NCBI GenBank assembly: GCA_011390235.1
Contig: JAABSS010000002.1
Location: 1 to 7,869 of the forward strand
Source of the DNA: Desulfotignum sp.
GTDB lineage: Bacteria; Desulfobacterota; Desulfobacteria; Desulfobacterales; Desulfobacteraceae
Direction of reading: 5' to 3'
DNA length: 7,869 nucleotides
The notes beneath the pieces are model-generated. The model did not search any database. It saw nothing but the letters and a program-made list of their open reading frames with translations, and had not been told where the DNA came from. Both the position numbers and the translations under genes were made by a program. Every line of letters begins with the position of its first letter. Positions within the stretch are counted from its first letter, which is position 1. Below, piece after piece: positions 1 through 7,648 of the stretch.

Positions 1-613
1 GGGTAAACCCCATCTTCACAAGGTAATCCGGCAGTTTTTCAGCCAGTTCCCGATAGGTTGGAAACCGGTTTTTTTCTTCCGGTATCCGGATCCAGGAACC
101 CAGGTGCATTTCATAGACGGTCATGGGCGCTGATTTCATATTACCATTGCTGCGGTTTTCCATCCAGGTGTCATCTTCCCATTCATGGGCCAGATCCCAT
201 GTCACAGAAGCAGTCTGGGGAGACAACTCGGTGTAAAACGCGAACGGATCGGTTTTGTCCACCTGGTATTCTTTCTGTGTGGAACGGATATGATATTTGT
301 ACAACGTCCCGTTTTTAATACCGGGGATGAAACCCTCCCATATACCTGAATCTGCCCGGGGTGTCAGCGGGTGCTGGGTAGTGTGCCAGTCGTTGAATGA
401 TCCCGTGACAAAAACCGCCTGGGCATTGGGGGCCCACACGGCAAAATAGAATCCATTCTGATTGTCAACTTTCATGGGATGGGCGCCCAGTTTGTCATAC
501 AGGCAAAAATGGCTGCCTTCATTGAACAAAAACAGATCATCTTCGCTCATCAGACTGATATCACCGGGTTTTATTTTTTTCTGATTCAGGGTGCTGTGAT
601 CTTGATCGGGCAT
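1..613 (-). CDS. glgB: 1,4-alpha-glucan branching enzyme, N-terminal part (runs off left edge)
   Basis: GlgB cuts alpha-1,4-glucan chains and rejoins them by alpha-1,6 links, making the branches of glycogen in the cytoplasm. Only the first 204 residues are present; the GH13 catalytic core lies beyond the window. I translated this frame by hand from the ATG at 611-613. Residues about 38-46 read LYDKLGAHP. They are followed by a CBM48-type beta-sandwich (about 55-130) with FAVWAPNAQAVFVTG, FNDW, SGIWEGFIPG, YKYHI and KTDPFAFY. MTVYEMHLGSW (164-174) is the usual lead into the catalytic barrel. The LYDKLGAHP block lies about 100 residues into E. coli GlgB, so the extra N1 module of the long enzymes seems to be absent. 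The start is supported by a strong GGAGGG site 4 nt upstream. The gene begins 19 nt after the treS-mak stop, so it is probably co-transcribed with it. In the GlgE pathway it branches the polymer that GlgE elongates. Confidence 0.95.
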   Translation of the reverse strand, partial: MPDQDHSTLNQKKIKPGDISLMSEDDLFLFNEGSHFCLYDKLGAHPMKVDNQNGFYFAVWAPNAQAVFVTGSFNDWHTTQHPLTPRADSGIWEGFIPGIKNGTLYKYHIRSTQKEYQVDKTDPFAFYTELSPQTASVTWDLAHEWEDDTWMENRSNGNMKSAPMTVYEMHLGSWIRIPEEKNRFPTYRELAEKLPDYLVKMGFT

Positions 614-617
614 GTTA

Positions 618-623
618 CCCTCC
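618..623 (-). promoter_or_regulatory. Strong ribosome binding site of glgB
   Basis: On the minus strand GGAGGG lies 4 nt before the ATG at 613, inside the 19-nt gap after treS-mak. It is the clearest Shine-Dalgarno sequence in the window. It fixes the glgB start and suggests efficient independent initiation rather than reliance on coupling. The other genes have weaker sites: AAGGA about 10 nt before treS-mak, AGAGAAAGA just before glgE, and GGGGA about 11 nt before glgA. Confidence 0.8.
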
Positions 624-632
624 ATATATATA

Positions 633-3600
633 TCAGGTTTCATTTAATAGTTGTTCAATCCCTGTGAGGGGTATATTGATCCAGTCGGGGCGGTTGTTCA
701 TTTCATAGCCGAGCTCATACACCGCTTTTTCCATGAGATACGCATGCAGCAGTATTTCCATCTCCTCATGGGTATCAGGCAGAAAACCGGCATCAGCACT
801 TCTGGCCAGATATTCACCCAAGTACTGGGCACTCACCCACATCCGCCATTCCTCTGCCCTGGCCACCATGGTCCCGCGCAGTTCAGGATGGAACATCCCC
901 CTTGCTTCCTCGGCCTGGAGGGCCACATAACAGGCATAGTGAAATGACCGCAAAAGCCCTGCCACATCCCGGAGGGGAGACCGTTTGATGCGCCGCTCAC
1001 TCACTGGCCGGACCGGTTCTCCTTCAAAATCGATAATCACAAAATCCTGGCCTGTGTGTAAAATCTGGCCCAGGTGAAAATCACCGTGGCACCGCACCCT
1101 CATGGCGCTTATCTTTCGGCTTGTGAGTGCCCTGAAACGGTCAATGATCTCCTGCCTGCGGTCCAGTATCTGTTTTGCGGCGGCCTGAATATTTTTCGGC
1201 AATGGATTTTTCCGGGCCCTGATGCGTTTTTCAAGCTGTCCCAGTACCCTGCCTGCCATGGAACTCATGGACTGAAAAAGCGCGCGCTGATAGAGTTTGG
1301 AAAACGGTTCAGGTGTAAACAAAGGATCCTGTGATGCCGATGCCAGTGCCGCATGCATCTGGGCTGTGCGCCGGGCCAGCAGAACAGCGGATTCCAGATA
1401 AAATCCGATCTGCGTTTCCATCTCAGGGGGAACAGGCATCCGGCTTAATGCCAGCAGGCTTTTGCGGGGCAGAGAAACCGGAATATTTTCCCGGCTCTCC
1501 ATCACCCGTTCAAAAAAACCGGACAGGCTGCTCACGGTATAGGCCCAGGCATCCCCCTGGTTGGGCACATACTCCTGGAGAATACCCACAGTACCGGGTT
1601 CCTCATCCTGACGGGTGTATTCCAGAAACCCGGCAAGACCGGGCAGACCGGCAAACCCCCTGCCGGCCAGAAACCGTGATATTTCCAGGTCGGGGTTGGT
1701 CCCTTCCTGCAGGCGGCGGAACAGCTTGAGAATGAACCGGTGCCCGAAAATGATGGAGGTGTTGCTCTGTTCCGTGCTTATCACCCTGGTTTCCATCGGC
1801 AGGCTCAGCGTGCTGTACATGCGTTTAAACCCGGTGGCAGGTGTTGCCGTTAACCTGCCCTTGCTGCCTTTTGCAGATTGCCTGCGGTGGATCATTTCCA
1901 AAAGCACGTGGCAGAACCCCGGATGAAACAGACCGTCCACAAGAAACCCTTCCTGTCCTTTGGATGTCATTTTTATCTGTGCCATGACCGCCTGGGGGTG
2001 GTTCTCCATGACAGCTGCGCCGTCTGCAGCGCTCAGACAGGTAACCGGCAGGATATAGGTTTCATCCTTACCGTCTGTGTACCCCAGGGTTACCAGGAGC
2101 ATATAACCTGCCCGAACATGGTTGCCCACAGACACCTGGTCACCCAGGGCAAGGGACTTGATGCGGCTGTTCTTGGCGCCAAACCACCGGCATTTTACAA
2201 TATAGGACCGCAGATGTTTCTCAAAACGGCTGCGCAGGTTCCCCTGCATCACCTCCTCCCATCGTGTGCGCACCTCGAATACCGGCAGTTCGGCATCCAT
2301 GTCAGATTCCGTATCCGCTTGTTCGGGGGGCGTGAGCAGAAACCAGAAAAAACCATGGGGCCCCAGGGTGAGAAAATACGGGGCATCGGTAATGCCCGGA
2401 AAAGGGGTGTTGCCAAATATTTCCACCGGAATTCTTCCTTCATATCCCTGCATAGCCAGTTCAGCATACTGCACAAACCGGGAAAGATTAACCACCACCA
2501 GCACGGACTGGTCTTCATGCCGGCGGATAAAGGCCAGGATTTTGGGATTTTCCGGTTCCAGAAACACCAGATCCCCCCTGCTGAAAGCGGGTATGCGGCT
2601 GCGCAGGGTGAGCAGCCGCCGTATCCACCAGAAAAGGGAATGGCGGTTCTGCTTCTGGGCTTCGACGTTGAGCACCCCGAAATGGTATTCAGGATCGGTG
2701 ATCACAGGGAGATACAGCTGGTGGGGATTGCACCGGGAAAACCCGGCATTCCGGTCCGGGCCCCACTGCATGGGGGTGCGGACCCCGTTTCTGTCCCCCA
2801 GGTAGATATTGTCCCCCATACCGATCTCATCCCCGTAATACAGGATGGGGGTGCCCGGCAGGCAGAGCAGCAACGCATACATCAATTCGATCCGGCGGCG
2901 GTGGTTGCCCATGAGCGGGGCCAGGCGCCGCCGGATGCCCAGGTTCAGGCGCATGCGCGCATCCCTGGCATAGGCCCGGTACATGTAATCCCGTTCTTCA
3001 TCCGTGACCATTTCCAGGGTCAGTTCATCATGGTTCCGCAAAAAGATGGCCCATTGACAGGATTCCGGGATGGCGGGCGTGGTGTCAAGGATTTCAGTGA
3101 CCGGAAACCGGCTTTCCATGTGCACTGCCATGTAAAGCCGGGGCATCAAAGGAAAATGAAAGCTCATATGGCATTCATCACCGTCTCCGAAATATTGCAC
3201 CGCATCCTCAGGCCACTGGTTGGCTTCGGCCAGAAACATCCTGCCCTGGTATTTTTCATCCATGCGCTGCCGCAGCTTTTTGAGAAACACATGGGTTTCA
3301 GGCAGGTTTTCGCAGTTGGTTCCTTCCCGCTCATAGAGATAGGGGATGGCATCCAGCCGCAGGCCGTCCACCCCCATGTCCATCCAGAAATCCAACGCCT
3401 TGAAGATCGCGTCATGCACTTTTGGGTTGTCGAAGTTGAGATCCGGCTGGTGGGAGTAGAACCGGTGCCAGAAATAGGCTTTGGCCACCGGATCCCAGGT
3501 CCAGTTGCTGCTCTCAAAATCCTGAAAAATAATGCGGGCATCTGTGTATTTTTCAGGGGTATCGCTCCACACGTAAAAATTGCGCCAGGCACTGCCCGGT

Positions 3601-3980
3601 TTTGACCGCCGGGCCCGCTGAAACCAGGGATGCTGGTCTGATGTGTGGTTGATCACAAGTTCTGTGATCACCTTCATGTTGTGTTTGCGTGCCGCCCGCA
3701 TAAACGCCTTGAAATCTGCCAGGGTGCCGTATGCCGGGTTGATGGCCTTGAAATCAGCGATGTCGTATCCATCATCTTTCAGGGGGGAAGGGTAAAAAGG
3801 CAGCAGCCACAGGGCGGTGACCCCCAGTTCCTGCAGATACCCCAGTTTTTCGGTCAGGCCCTTGAAATCACCGATGCCATCCCCATTGCTGTCATAAAAC
3901 GTCTTGATATGGAGCTGATAAATCACTGCATCTTTGTACCACAACGGATCATTTTTCGGTTGTGGGCTGCGTTTTGCCAT
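633..3980 (-). CDS. treS: Trehalose synthase-maltokinase fusion protein
   Basis: This bifunctional cytoplasmic enzyme of 1115 residues supplies maltose 1-phosphate to GlgE. Residues about 12-552 are a GH13 trehalose synthase (maltose/trehalose isomerase). Visible motifs are YQLHIKTFYDSNGDGIGD (21-38), GYDIADF (71-77), VINHTS (109-114), GLRLDA with the predicted nucleophile D210, FLAEANQWPED with the predicted acid/base E252, and LRNHDE with D318. An acidic linker (about 553-575) leads to a maltokinase of the aminoglycoside-phosphotransferase-like fold. Its N-terminal cap shows LRSYIVKCRWFGAKNSRI (590-607). The ATP-lobe segment SIIFGHRFILKLFRR (742-756) contains a likely K752. The catalytic loop is CHGDFHLGQIL (964-974), and IIDFEGEP (982-989) holds the metal-binding D984. 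TreS alone is usually about 550-600 residues and maltokinase about 450, so both halves appear complete. The ATG at 3980 has AAGGA about 10 nt upstream and starts 24 nt after the glgE stop. Family and fusion are clear; activity of both halves is inferred from the intact motifs. Confidence 0.96.
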   Translation of the reverse strand: MAKRSPQPKNDPLWYKDAVIYQLHIKTFYDSNGDGIGDFKGLTEKLGYLQELGVTALWLLPFYPSPLKDDGYDIADFKAINPAYGTLADFKAFMRAARKHNMKVITELVINHTSDQHPWFQRARRSKPGSAWRNFYVWSDTPEKYTDARIIFQDFESSNWTWDPVAKAYFWHRFYSHQPDLNFDNPKVHDAIFKALDFWMDMGVDGLRLDAIPYLYEREGTNCENLPETHVFLKKLRQRMDEKYQGRMFLAEANQWPEDAVQYFGDGDECHMSFHFPLMPRLYMAVHMESRFPVTEILDTTPAIPESCQWAIFLRNHDELTLEMVTDEERDYMYRAYARDARMRLNLGIRRRLAPLMGNHRRRIELMYALLLCLPGTPILYYGDEIGMGDNIYLGDRNGVRTPMQWGPDRNAGFSRCNPHQLYLPVITDPEYHFGVLNVEAQKQNRHSLFWWIRRLLTLRSRIPAFSRGDLVFLEPENPKILAFIRRHEDQSVLVVVNLSRFVQYAELAMQGYEGRIPVEIFGNTPFPGITDAPYFLTLGPHGFFWFLLTPPEQADTESDMDAELPVFEVRTRWEEVMQGNLRSRFEKHLRSYIVKCRWFGAKNSRIKSLALGDQVSVGNHVRAGYMLLVTLGYTDGKDETYILPVTCLSAADGAAVMENHPQAVMAQIKMTSKGQEGFLVDGLFHPGFCHVLLEMIHRRQSAKGSKGRLTATPATGFKRMYSTLSLPMETRVISTEQSNTSIIFGHRFILKLFRRLQEGTNPDLEISRFLAGRGFAGLPGLAGFLEYTRQDEEPGTVGILQEYVPNQGDAWAYTVSSLSGFFERVMESRENIPVSLPRKSLLALSRMPVPPEMETQIGFYLESAVLLARRTAQMHAALASASQDPLFTPEPFSKLYQRALFQSMSSMAGRVLGQLEKRIRARKNPLPKNIQAAAKQILDRRQEIIDRFRALTSRKISAMRVRCHGDFHLGQILHTGQDFVIIDFEGEPVRPVSERRIKRSPLRDVAGLLRSFHYACYVALQAEEARGMFHPELRGTMVARAEEWRMWVSAQYLGEYLARSADAGFLPDTHEEMEILLHAYLMEKAVYELGYEMNNRPDWINIPLTGIEQLLNET

Positions 3981-4004
3981 AAGATTGCTGTCCTTTATGT
4001 CTTA

Positions 4005-5993
4005 TTACATAAAATAATCAAAATCGTTTTCCGTGCGCATCCGGCGGCGGATGCGGAAAATCTGGACCGGAACCACGGCCGGATCGATTTCCAGAAAATT
4101 GTGTCCTGTGTGCCACAGGTACCGGGCATCGCTCACCAGATCATGCATCTGAAACGTTTTTTCCACCGGCACACCCATCTCCTCAAAAGGCAGCTGCACC
4201 CAGGCGCTGTGGGTATGATGGGGATCAAGATTGGCTGCCACCAGGATGATGTTGGAAAAATCATCCGTGTATTTGCTGAAGCACAGGATCTCTTCGTTAT
4301 CCACCGGATGAAACATCAGGTTCCGGGTCTGCTGCAGAGCCGGGTTTTCCCGCCTGATCCGGTTGATTCTGGTGATAAACGGCCTGAGCGTGTGGGACGC
4401 TTCCAGATCCCAGTGAATGATTTCATATTTTTCCGAATGATTATACTCCTCCCCATTGGGGGTCAAAGGTTCGTTTACACACAATTCAAAAGCCGGTCCA
4501 TAGATGCCGTAGCTGGAAGAAAGGGTTGCAGCCAGCATCAACCGGAGGATAAACGCCGGCCGGCCCCCCAGCTGCAGAAATTCCGGCAGGATATCCGGGG
4601 TATTGGGCCACAGGTTGGGCCAGAAAAAGTCTTTTACCCCTGTCCGGGTCAAGGTGTCAAAATACTGCTGGATTTCCCATTTCAGGTTGCGCCAGGTAAA
4701 ATAGGTATAGGACTGGGTAAAACCGCCCTTGGCCAGCCGGTACATGGTCTTGGGCCGGGTGAAGGCCTCGGCCAGAAAGATGGTTTCCGGGTATTTTTTT
4801 TTGCACGCGGCAATGACCCACTCCCAGAACCGTAACGGTTTGGTGTGGGGGTTGTCGATCCTGAAAATCCGGATACCCTTGTCGCTCCAGTACAAAATAA
4901 TATCCAGCAGTTCCTGACGCAGGCTGTCATAATGGGGAGAATCAAAGGCAAAAGGATAAATGTCCTCATATTTTTTAGGGGGATTTTCCGCATACTGAAT
5001 GGTACCGTCAGGCCGCCATTGGAACCATTCAGGATGTTCTGTAACATAGGGGTGGTCCGGGCTGCACTGAAACGCTATATCCATGGCAATATCAATGCCC
5101 TGTTCCCGGGCGCCGGCCACAAGTTTTGAAAAATCCTCCAGGGTTCCCAGTTTCGGATGTATTGCCTTGTGGCCCCCCTCCTGCGCACCAATGGCCCAGG
5201 GACTGCCGGGATCACCCGGCCCGGCTTTAACTGTATTGTTCTTTCCTTTTCTGTGGCTGCGTCCGATGGGATGGATCGGGGGCAGGTAAAGCACATCAAA
5301 TCCCATCTTTGCAATATAAGGCAGCCTGTTTATACAGTCTTTGAACGTGCCATGGTCTGCGGATTCCCTGTCACCGCAGGAACGGGGAAACATTTCATAC
5401 CAGGTGCTGTAAAGGGCTTTGCGCGGTTCGATTCTCAGGGGCAGTATTTTTGGATAATCAATCTGCGAACCTGTATCTGGATAATCTCCCATCAGCCTGG
5501 CAAGTTCTATATCCAGGACAACAGCGGCGGGCTGCTGTACAGCCTTGTCTGACCTTAGCAGGTCTGCCAGATGATGCAGGCGGTCTGCATCCCCGTTTTG
5601 GGCCCGTCCGGCCGCCTCTTCCACCAGCACAGCGCCCTCTATCAGTTCCACAGATACATTCTGGCCATCAGCAATCTTTTTTTCAATCTGGCTGCGCCAG
5701 GTTTCAAACCGGTCTATCCAGGCAGTGACGCTGTATTCATATATCCCCAGTTCTCCGGGAACAAAAGCGGCCTGCCACAGGTCATTCACCAGCAGGTGCA
5801 TGGGGGTCTGCTGCCACAGCTCGGTTCCGGCCTTGCGGTACAGCAGACGGGCAGCCAGCTGGTCATGGCCGTCCACAAAGATGTCCGCCGTAATGGTCAC
5901 TGTTTCATTTACCACCCGTCTTGCGGGAAAACGGCCCCCGTCAACCTCGGGGTTTACATTTTCAATAACAACACGTTTCATTTGTTCTGTCAT
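4005..5993 (-). CDS. glgE: Alpha-1,4-glucan:maltose-1-phosphate maltosyltransferase
   Basis: GlgE (GH13_3) transfers maltosyl units from alpha-maltose 1-phosphate to the non-reducing end of alpha-1,4-glucans, releasing phosphate, in the cytoplasm. The 662-residue length fits the family. An N-terminal beta-sandwich (about 8-118) and a helical insert (about 120-170) precede the catalytic barrel. Hallmarks are STWYEMFPRS (196-205), GFDVLYLPPIHPIG (231-244), RKGKNN (248-253), GSPWAIG (263-269), MDIAFQCSPDHPY (304-316), and FRIDNPHTKP (377-386) with the predicted nucleophile D380. FLAEAFTRP (406-414) carries the predicted acid/base E409. NTPDILPEFLQ (464-474) carries the third carboxylate, D467. 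EKYEIIHWDL (521-530) is also typical. The start at 5993 is preferred because AGAGAAAGA lies just upstream; the in-frame ATG at residue 5 has no such site. The gene follows an 82-nt gap after glgA and precedes treS-mak, the source of its substrate. No key residue appears to be missing. Confidence 0.97.
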   Translation of the reverse strand: MTEQMKRVVIENVNPEVDGGRFPARRVVNETVTITADIFVDGHDQLAARLLYRKAGTELWQQTPMHLLVNDLWQAAFVPGELGIYEYSVTAWIDRFETWRSQIEKKIADGQNVSVELIEGAVLVEEAAGRAQNGDADRLHHLADLLRSDKAVQQPAAVVLDIELARLMGDYPDTGSQIDYPKILPLRIEPRKALYSTWYEMFPRSCGDRESADHGTFKDCINRLPYIAKMGFDVLYLPPIHPIGRSHRKGKNNTVKAGPGDPGSPWAIGAQEGGHKAIHPKLGTLEDFSKLVAGAREQGIDIAMDIAFQCSPDHPYVTEHPEWFQWRPDGTIQYAENPPKKYEDIYPFAFDSPHYDSLRQELLDIILYWSDKGIRIFRIDNPHTKPLRFWEWVIAACKKKYPETIFLAEAFTRPKTMYRLAKGGFTQSYTYFTWRNLKWEIQQYFDTLTRTGVKDFFWPNLWPNTPDILPEFLQLGGRPAFILRLMLAATLSSSYGIYGPAFELCVNEPLTPNGEEYNHSEKYEIIHWDLEASHTLRPFITRINRIRRENPALQQTRNLMFHPVDNEEILCFSKYTDDFSNIILVAANLDPHHTHSAWVQLPFEEMGVPVEKTFQMHDLVSDARYLWHTGHNFLEIDPAVVPVQIFRIRRRMRTENDFDYFM

Positions 5994-6015
5994 AATATCT
6001 TTCTCTTTTTATGAA

Positions 6016-6048
6016 ATTGTTTTTGGTGGAATGGGATTGTTTTTGGTG
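6016..6048. repeat. Two direct copies of a 13-nt motif, 20-bp period
   Basis: On the plus strand ATTGTTTTTGGTG occurs at 6016-6028 and again, without mismatch, at 6036-6048. The 7-nt spacer gives a start-to-start period of 20 bp. On the coding (minus) strand the copies read CACCAAAAACAAT and lie 23 to 55 nt upstream of the glgE start. A 20-bp period is about two helical turns, so a protein could bind both copies on one face of the DNA. It could equally be a chance local duplication. I noticed no further copy elsewhere in the window. Confidence 0.7.
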
Positions 6049-6075
6049 CATACGCCTGCAGATGCAGTCTTTTTG

Positions 6076-7647
6076 TCAGCCAGTGTATAATTTTTCCATA
6101 TACTGTTGTGCTGCATCCTGCCACAAAAACCGTGCTTCAGCTGCCCTTTGTTTTATCTGCTGCCACTTTTCAGGGTCATTTTCATACATGTGGACAGCCC
6201 GGCAGAAGGTATCAACAAAATTTTGTGCCTGTTCATCCAGGTCTTTGCCGCCGAAACAAAACCCGTTGACCTCATGACGTACCGTGTCACCCAGCCCGCC
6301 GACAGCATGCACCACACAGGGCTGTGCATCCCGCATGGCCAGCATCTGGCCGATGCCGCAAGGTTCAAAAGAACTGGGCATCAAAAAAAGATCCCCGTTG
6401 GCATAAAGAATCCGGGCAATATGATCTGAAAATCCATTGAGGAAAATAAAATTGGGAAACCGTGCACTGAGCTGGGTGAAAAAACGCGCAAACCGCTCAT
6501 GGCCGGTTCCCAGAAGAAAGTACACCCCCTTGTTTCCCAAAGAGGTAAGAATCCGGGCCAGGGCACAATCTTCACCATCCTGCCCCTGAAGCATGAGCAA
6601 TACTTTTTGTTCGGTCAGGCGGGTCACACTGCATACCTTCATCAACGGAGCTGAAAGGCACTCAAACAGGCCGGACAGATTGTGAAGAGTGACAAAAGCC
6701 ATACTGGATACTGTCTGTTCAGCAGCTGACCATTGTATGACCTGGTGCTGAAGATTGCGGATCATTTCTGACATATCCATTACGGGGGCATGGCGGCCTG
6801 CCGGATAGTCGCAGCCGTTGAGAATGCCCACCAGATTCCCGCGGTCTTTTTCATGGGTGAGCACGGCTTCAAGCCCCTGGGCACCGTAAAAACGGGGCAG
6901 ATCGTCAGGCCGGCAGATTTCACGGGCATAGGAAGGGGACACCGTATGCACCCTGTCTGCCAGACGGATGCCGCAGGCCATCAGATTGCAGGCATCCGGC
7001 CACCGCGGATCAGCCACATCCAGCCATTGCCAGGCGAGGTCGGGAAACCAGGCCGATAGAGAGGAACTGCTGCCGTCCAGGGGACGTACCCCCTGCAGCC
7101 CGAGATTGTGGATGGTAAACACTGTCCGGATCTGCTGCAATGGTGCACAGGCAGGATGGTACCGGCGCAGCAATGCCACTATAGCCATGTGCCAGTCATG
7201 CAGATGCATCACCTCTGCACCGGCAATTGCCCCCTGGGTCAGGGCAGCGGCTGCCGCACTGCAAAAACAGGCAAACCGGGAGCTGTCGGTGAAAAAAGGC
7301 TGATCATCCGGATCATGCACATAAACCTGGAACTGTCCGGTTTCACCATGTATTGCCTCTAAAAATGGATGCGCAATCACATAATGGTGCACATTCGGGT
7401 GCTGTGTTTTTGCCGGCACCTGGAACAGCTGGGCCTGATGCGTTGTTCCCCGGAAAGAAAACACGATATCTGCGGTCCATTCCGCCCCCGGGACCCGGTG
7501 CAGAAAACCGTAAGAGGGAAGCAAAACGCTCACCTGGTGGCCGAGGTCTCCCAGGGCCGGTGCAATATCGCGCACCACATCAGCCACACCCCCCACCTTG
7601 GCGCCCGGCAGACTGTCATTTTCAGCAGCCATATGTACTATGTGCAT
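6076..7647 (-). CDS. glgA: Divergent glycogen synthase (GT5 family, GlgA-like)
   Basis: GlgA adds glucose from a nucleotide sugar (normally ADP-glucose in bacteria) to the non-reducing end of an alpha-1,4-glucan in the cytoplasm. The protein is 523 residues, somewhat longer than the usual ~480. Seen: the N-terminal KVGG donor loop (17-20, in GAKVGGVADVVRDIAP), HLHDWH (148-153), TIHNLGLQG (178-186), VHTVSPSYAREI (233-244), TRLTEQK with R343 and K348 in the second Rossmann domain, and SSFEPCGIGQMLAMRD (425-440) followed by GGLGDTV (450-456). These support a GT-B glycogen synthase. Oddities: the segment after GILNGCDY (274-281) does not resemble the usual NGID..W.P..D region, the glycine usual after TRLTEQK is valine, and there are 14 cysteines. 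The start is the ATG at 7647, one base after the upstream stop and with only a weak GGGGA site, so translation is probably coupled. The N-terminus aligns with other GlgA starts, ruling against M6. ADP-glucose specificity is inferred. Confidence 0.88.
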   Translation of the reverse strand: MHIVHMAAENDSLPGAKVGGVADVVRDIAPALGDLGHQVSVLLPSYGFLHRVPGAEWTADIVFSFRGTTHQAQLFQVPAKTQHPNVHHYVIAHPFLEAIHGETGQFQVYVHDPDDQPFFTDSSRFACFCSAAAAALTQGAIAGAEVMHLHDWHMAIVALLRRYHPACAPLQQIRTVFTIHNLGLQGVRPLDGSSSSLSAWFPDLAWQWLDVADPRWPDACNLMACGIRLADRVHTVSPSYAREICRPDDLPRFYGAQGLEAVLTHEKDRGNLVGILNGCDYPAGRHAPVMDMSEMIRNLQHQVIQWSAAEQTVSSMAFVTLHNLSGLFECLSAPLMKVCSVTRLTEQKVLLMLQGQDGEDCALARILTSLGNKGVYFLLGTGHERFARFFTQLSARFPNFIFLNGFSDHIARILYANGDLFLMPSSFEPCGIGQMLAMRDAQPCVVHAVGGLGDTVRHEVNGFCFGGKDLDEQAQNFVDTFCRAVHMYENDPEKWQQIKQRAAEARFLWQDAAQQYMEKLYTG

Positions 7648-7648
7648 G

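Noticed and set aside
621..632. AT-rich run (TATATATATA) between treS-mak and glgB as a promoter -10 region
   Set aside because: It directly abuts the glgB ribosome site, leaving no room for a normal transcript start, and no -35 element was recognised inside the end of treS-mak.
1878..3605. A 575-codon open frame on the plus strand, antisense to treS-mak
   Set aside because: It lies entirely inside a gene with clear GH13 motifs, and its translation has no recognisable domain and an odd His/Pro/Gly-rich composition. It is a shadow caused by GC-rich third codon positions in the real gene.
3645..4835. A 396-codon open frame on the plus strand spanning the treS-mak/glgE junction
   Set aside because: It is antisense to the well-supported glgE and the start of treS-mak, crosses their intergenic gap, and shows no domain or convincing ribosome site.
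6048..6067. Possible terminator hairpin after glgA (TGCAT at 6048-6052 pairing with ATGCA at 6062-6066)
   Set aside because: The stem is only 5 bp with a loop of about 9 nt, and on the transcribed strand it is not followed by a run of T. It would not stop transcription, and the tight operon layout argues against a terminator here.
7630..7632. Alternative glgA start at the second ATG (residue 6)
   Set aside because: Starting there would remove the first beta-strand (HIVHM) that aligns with the N-terminus of other GlgA proteins. The first ATG has the favourable one-base spacing to the upstream stop.
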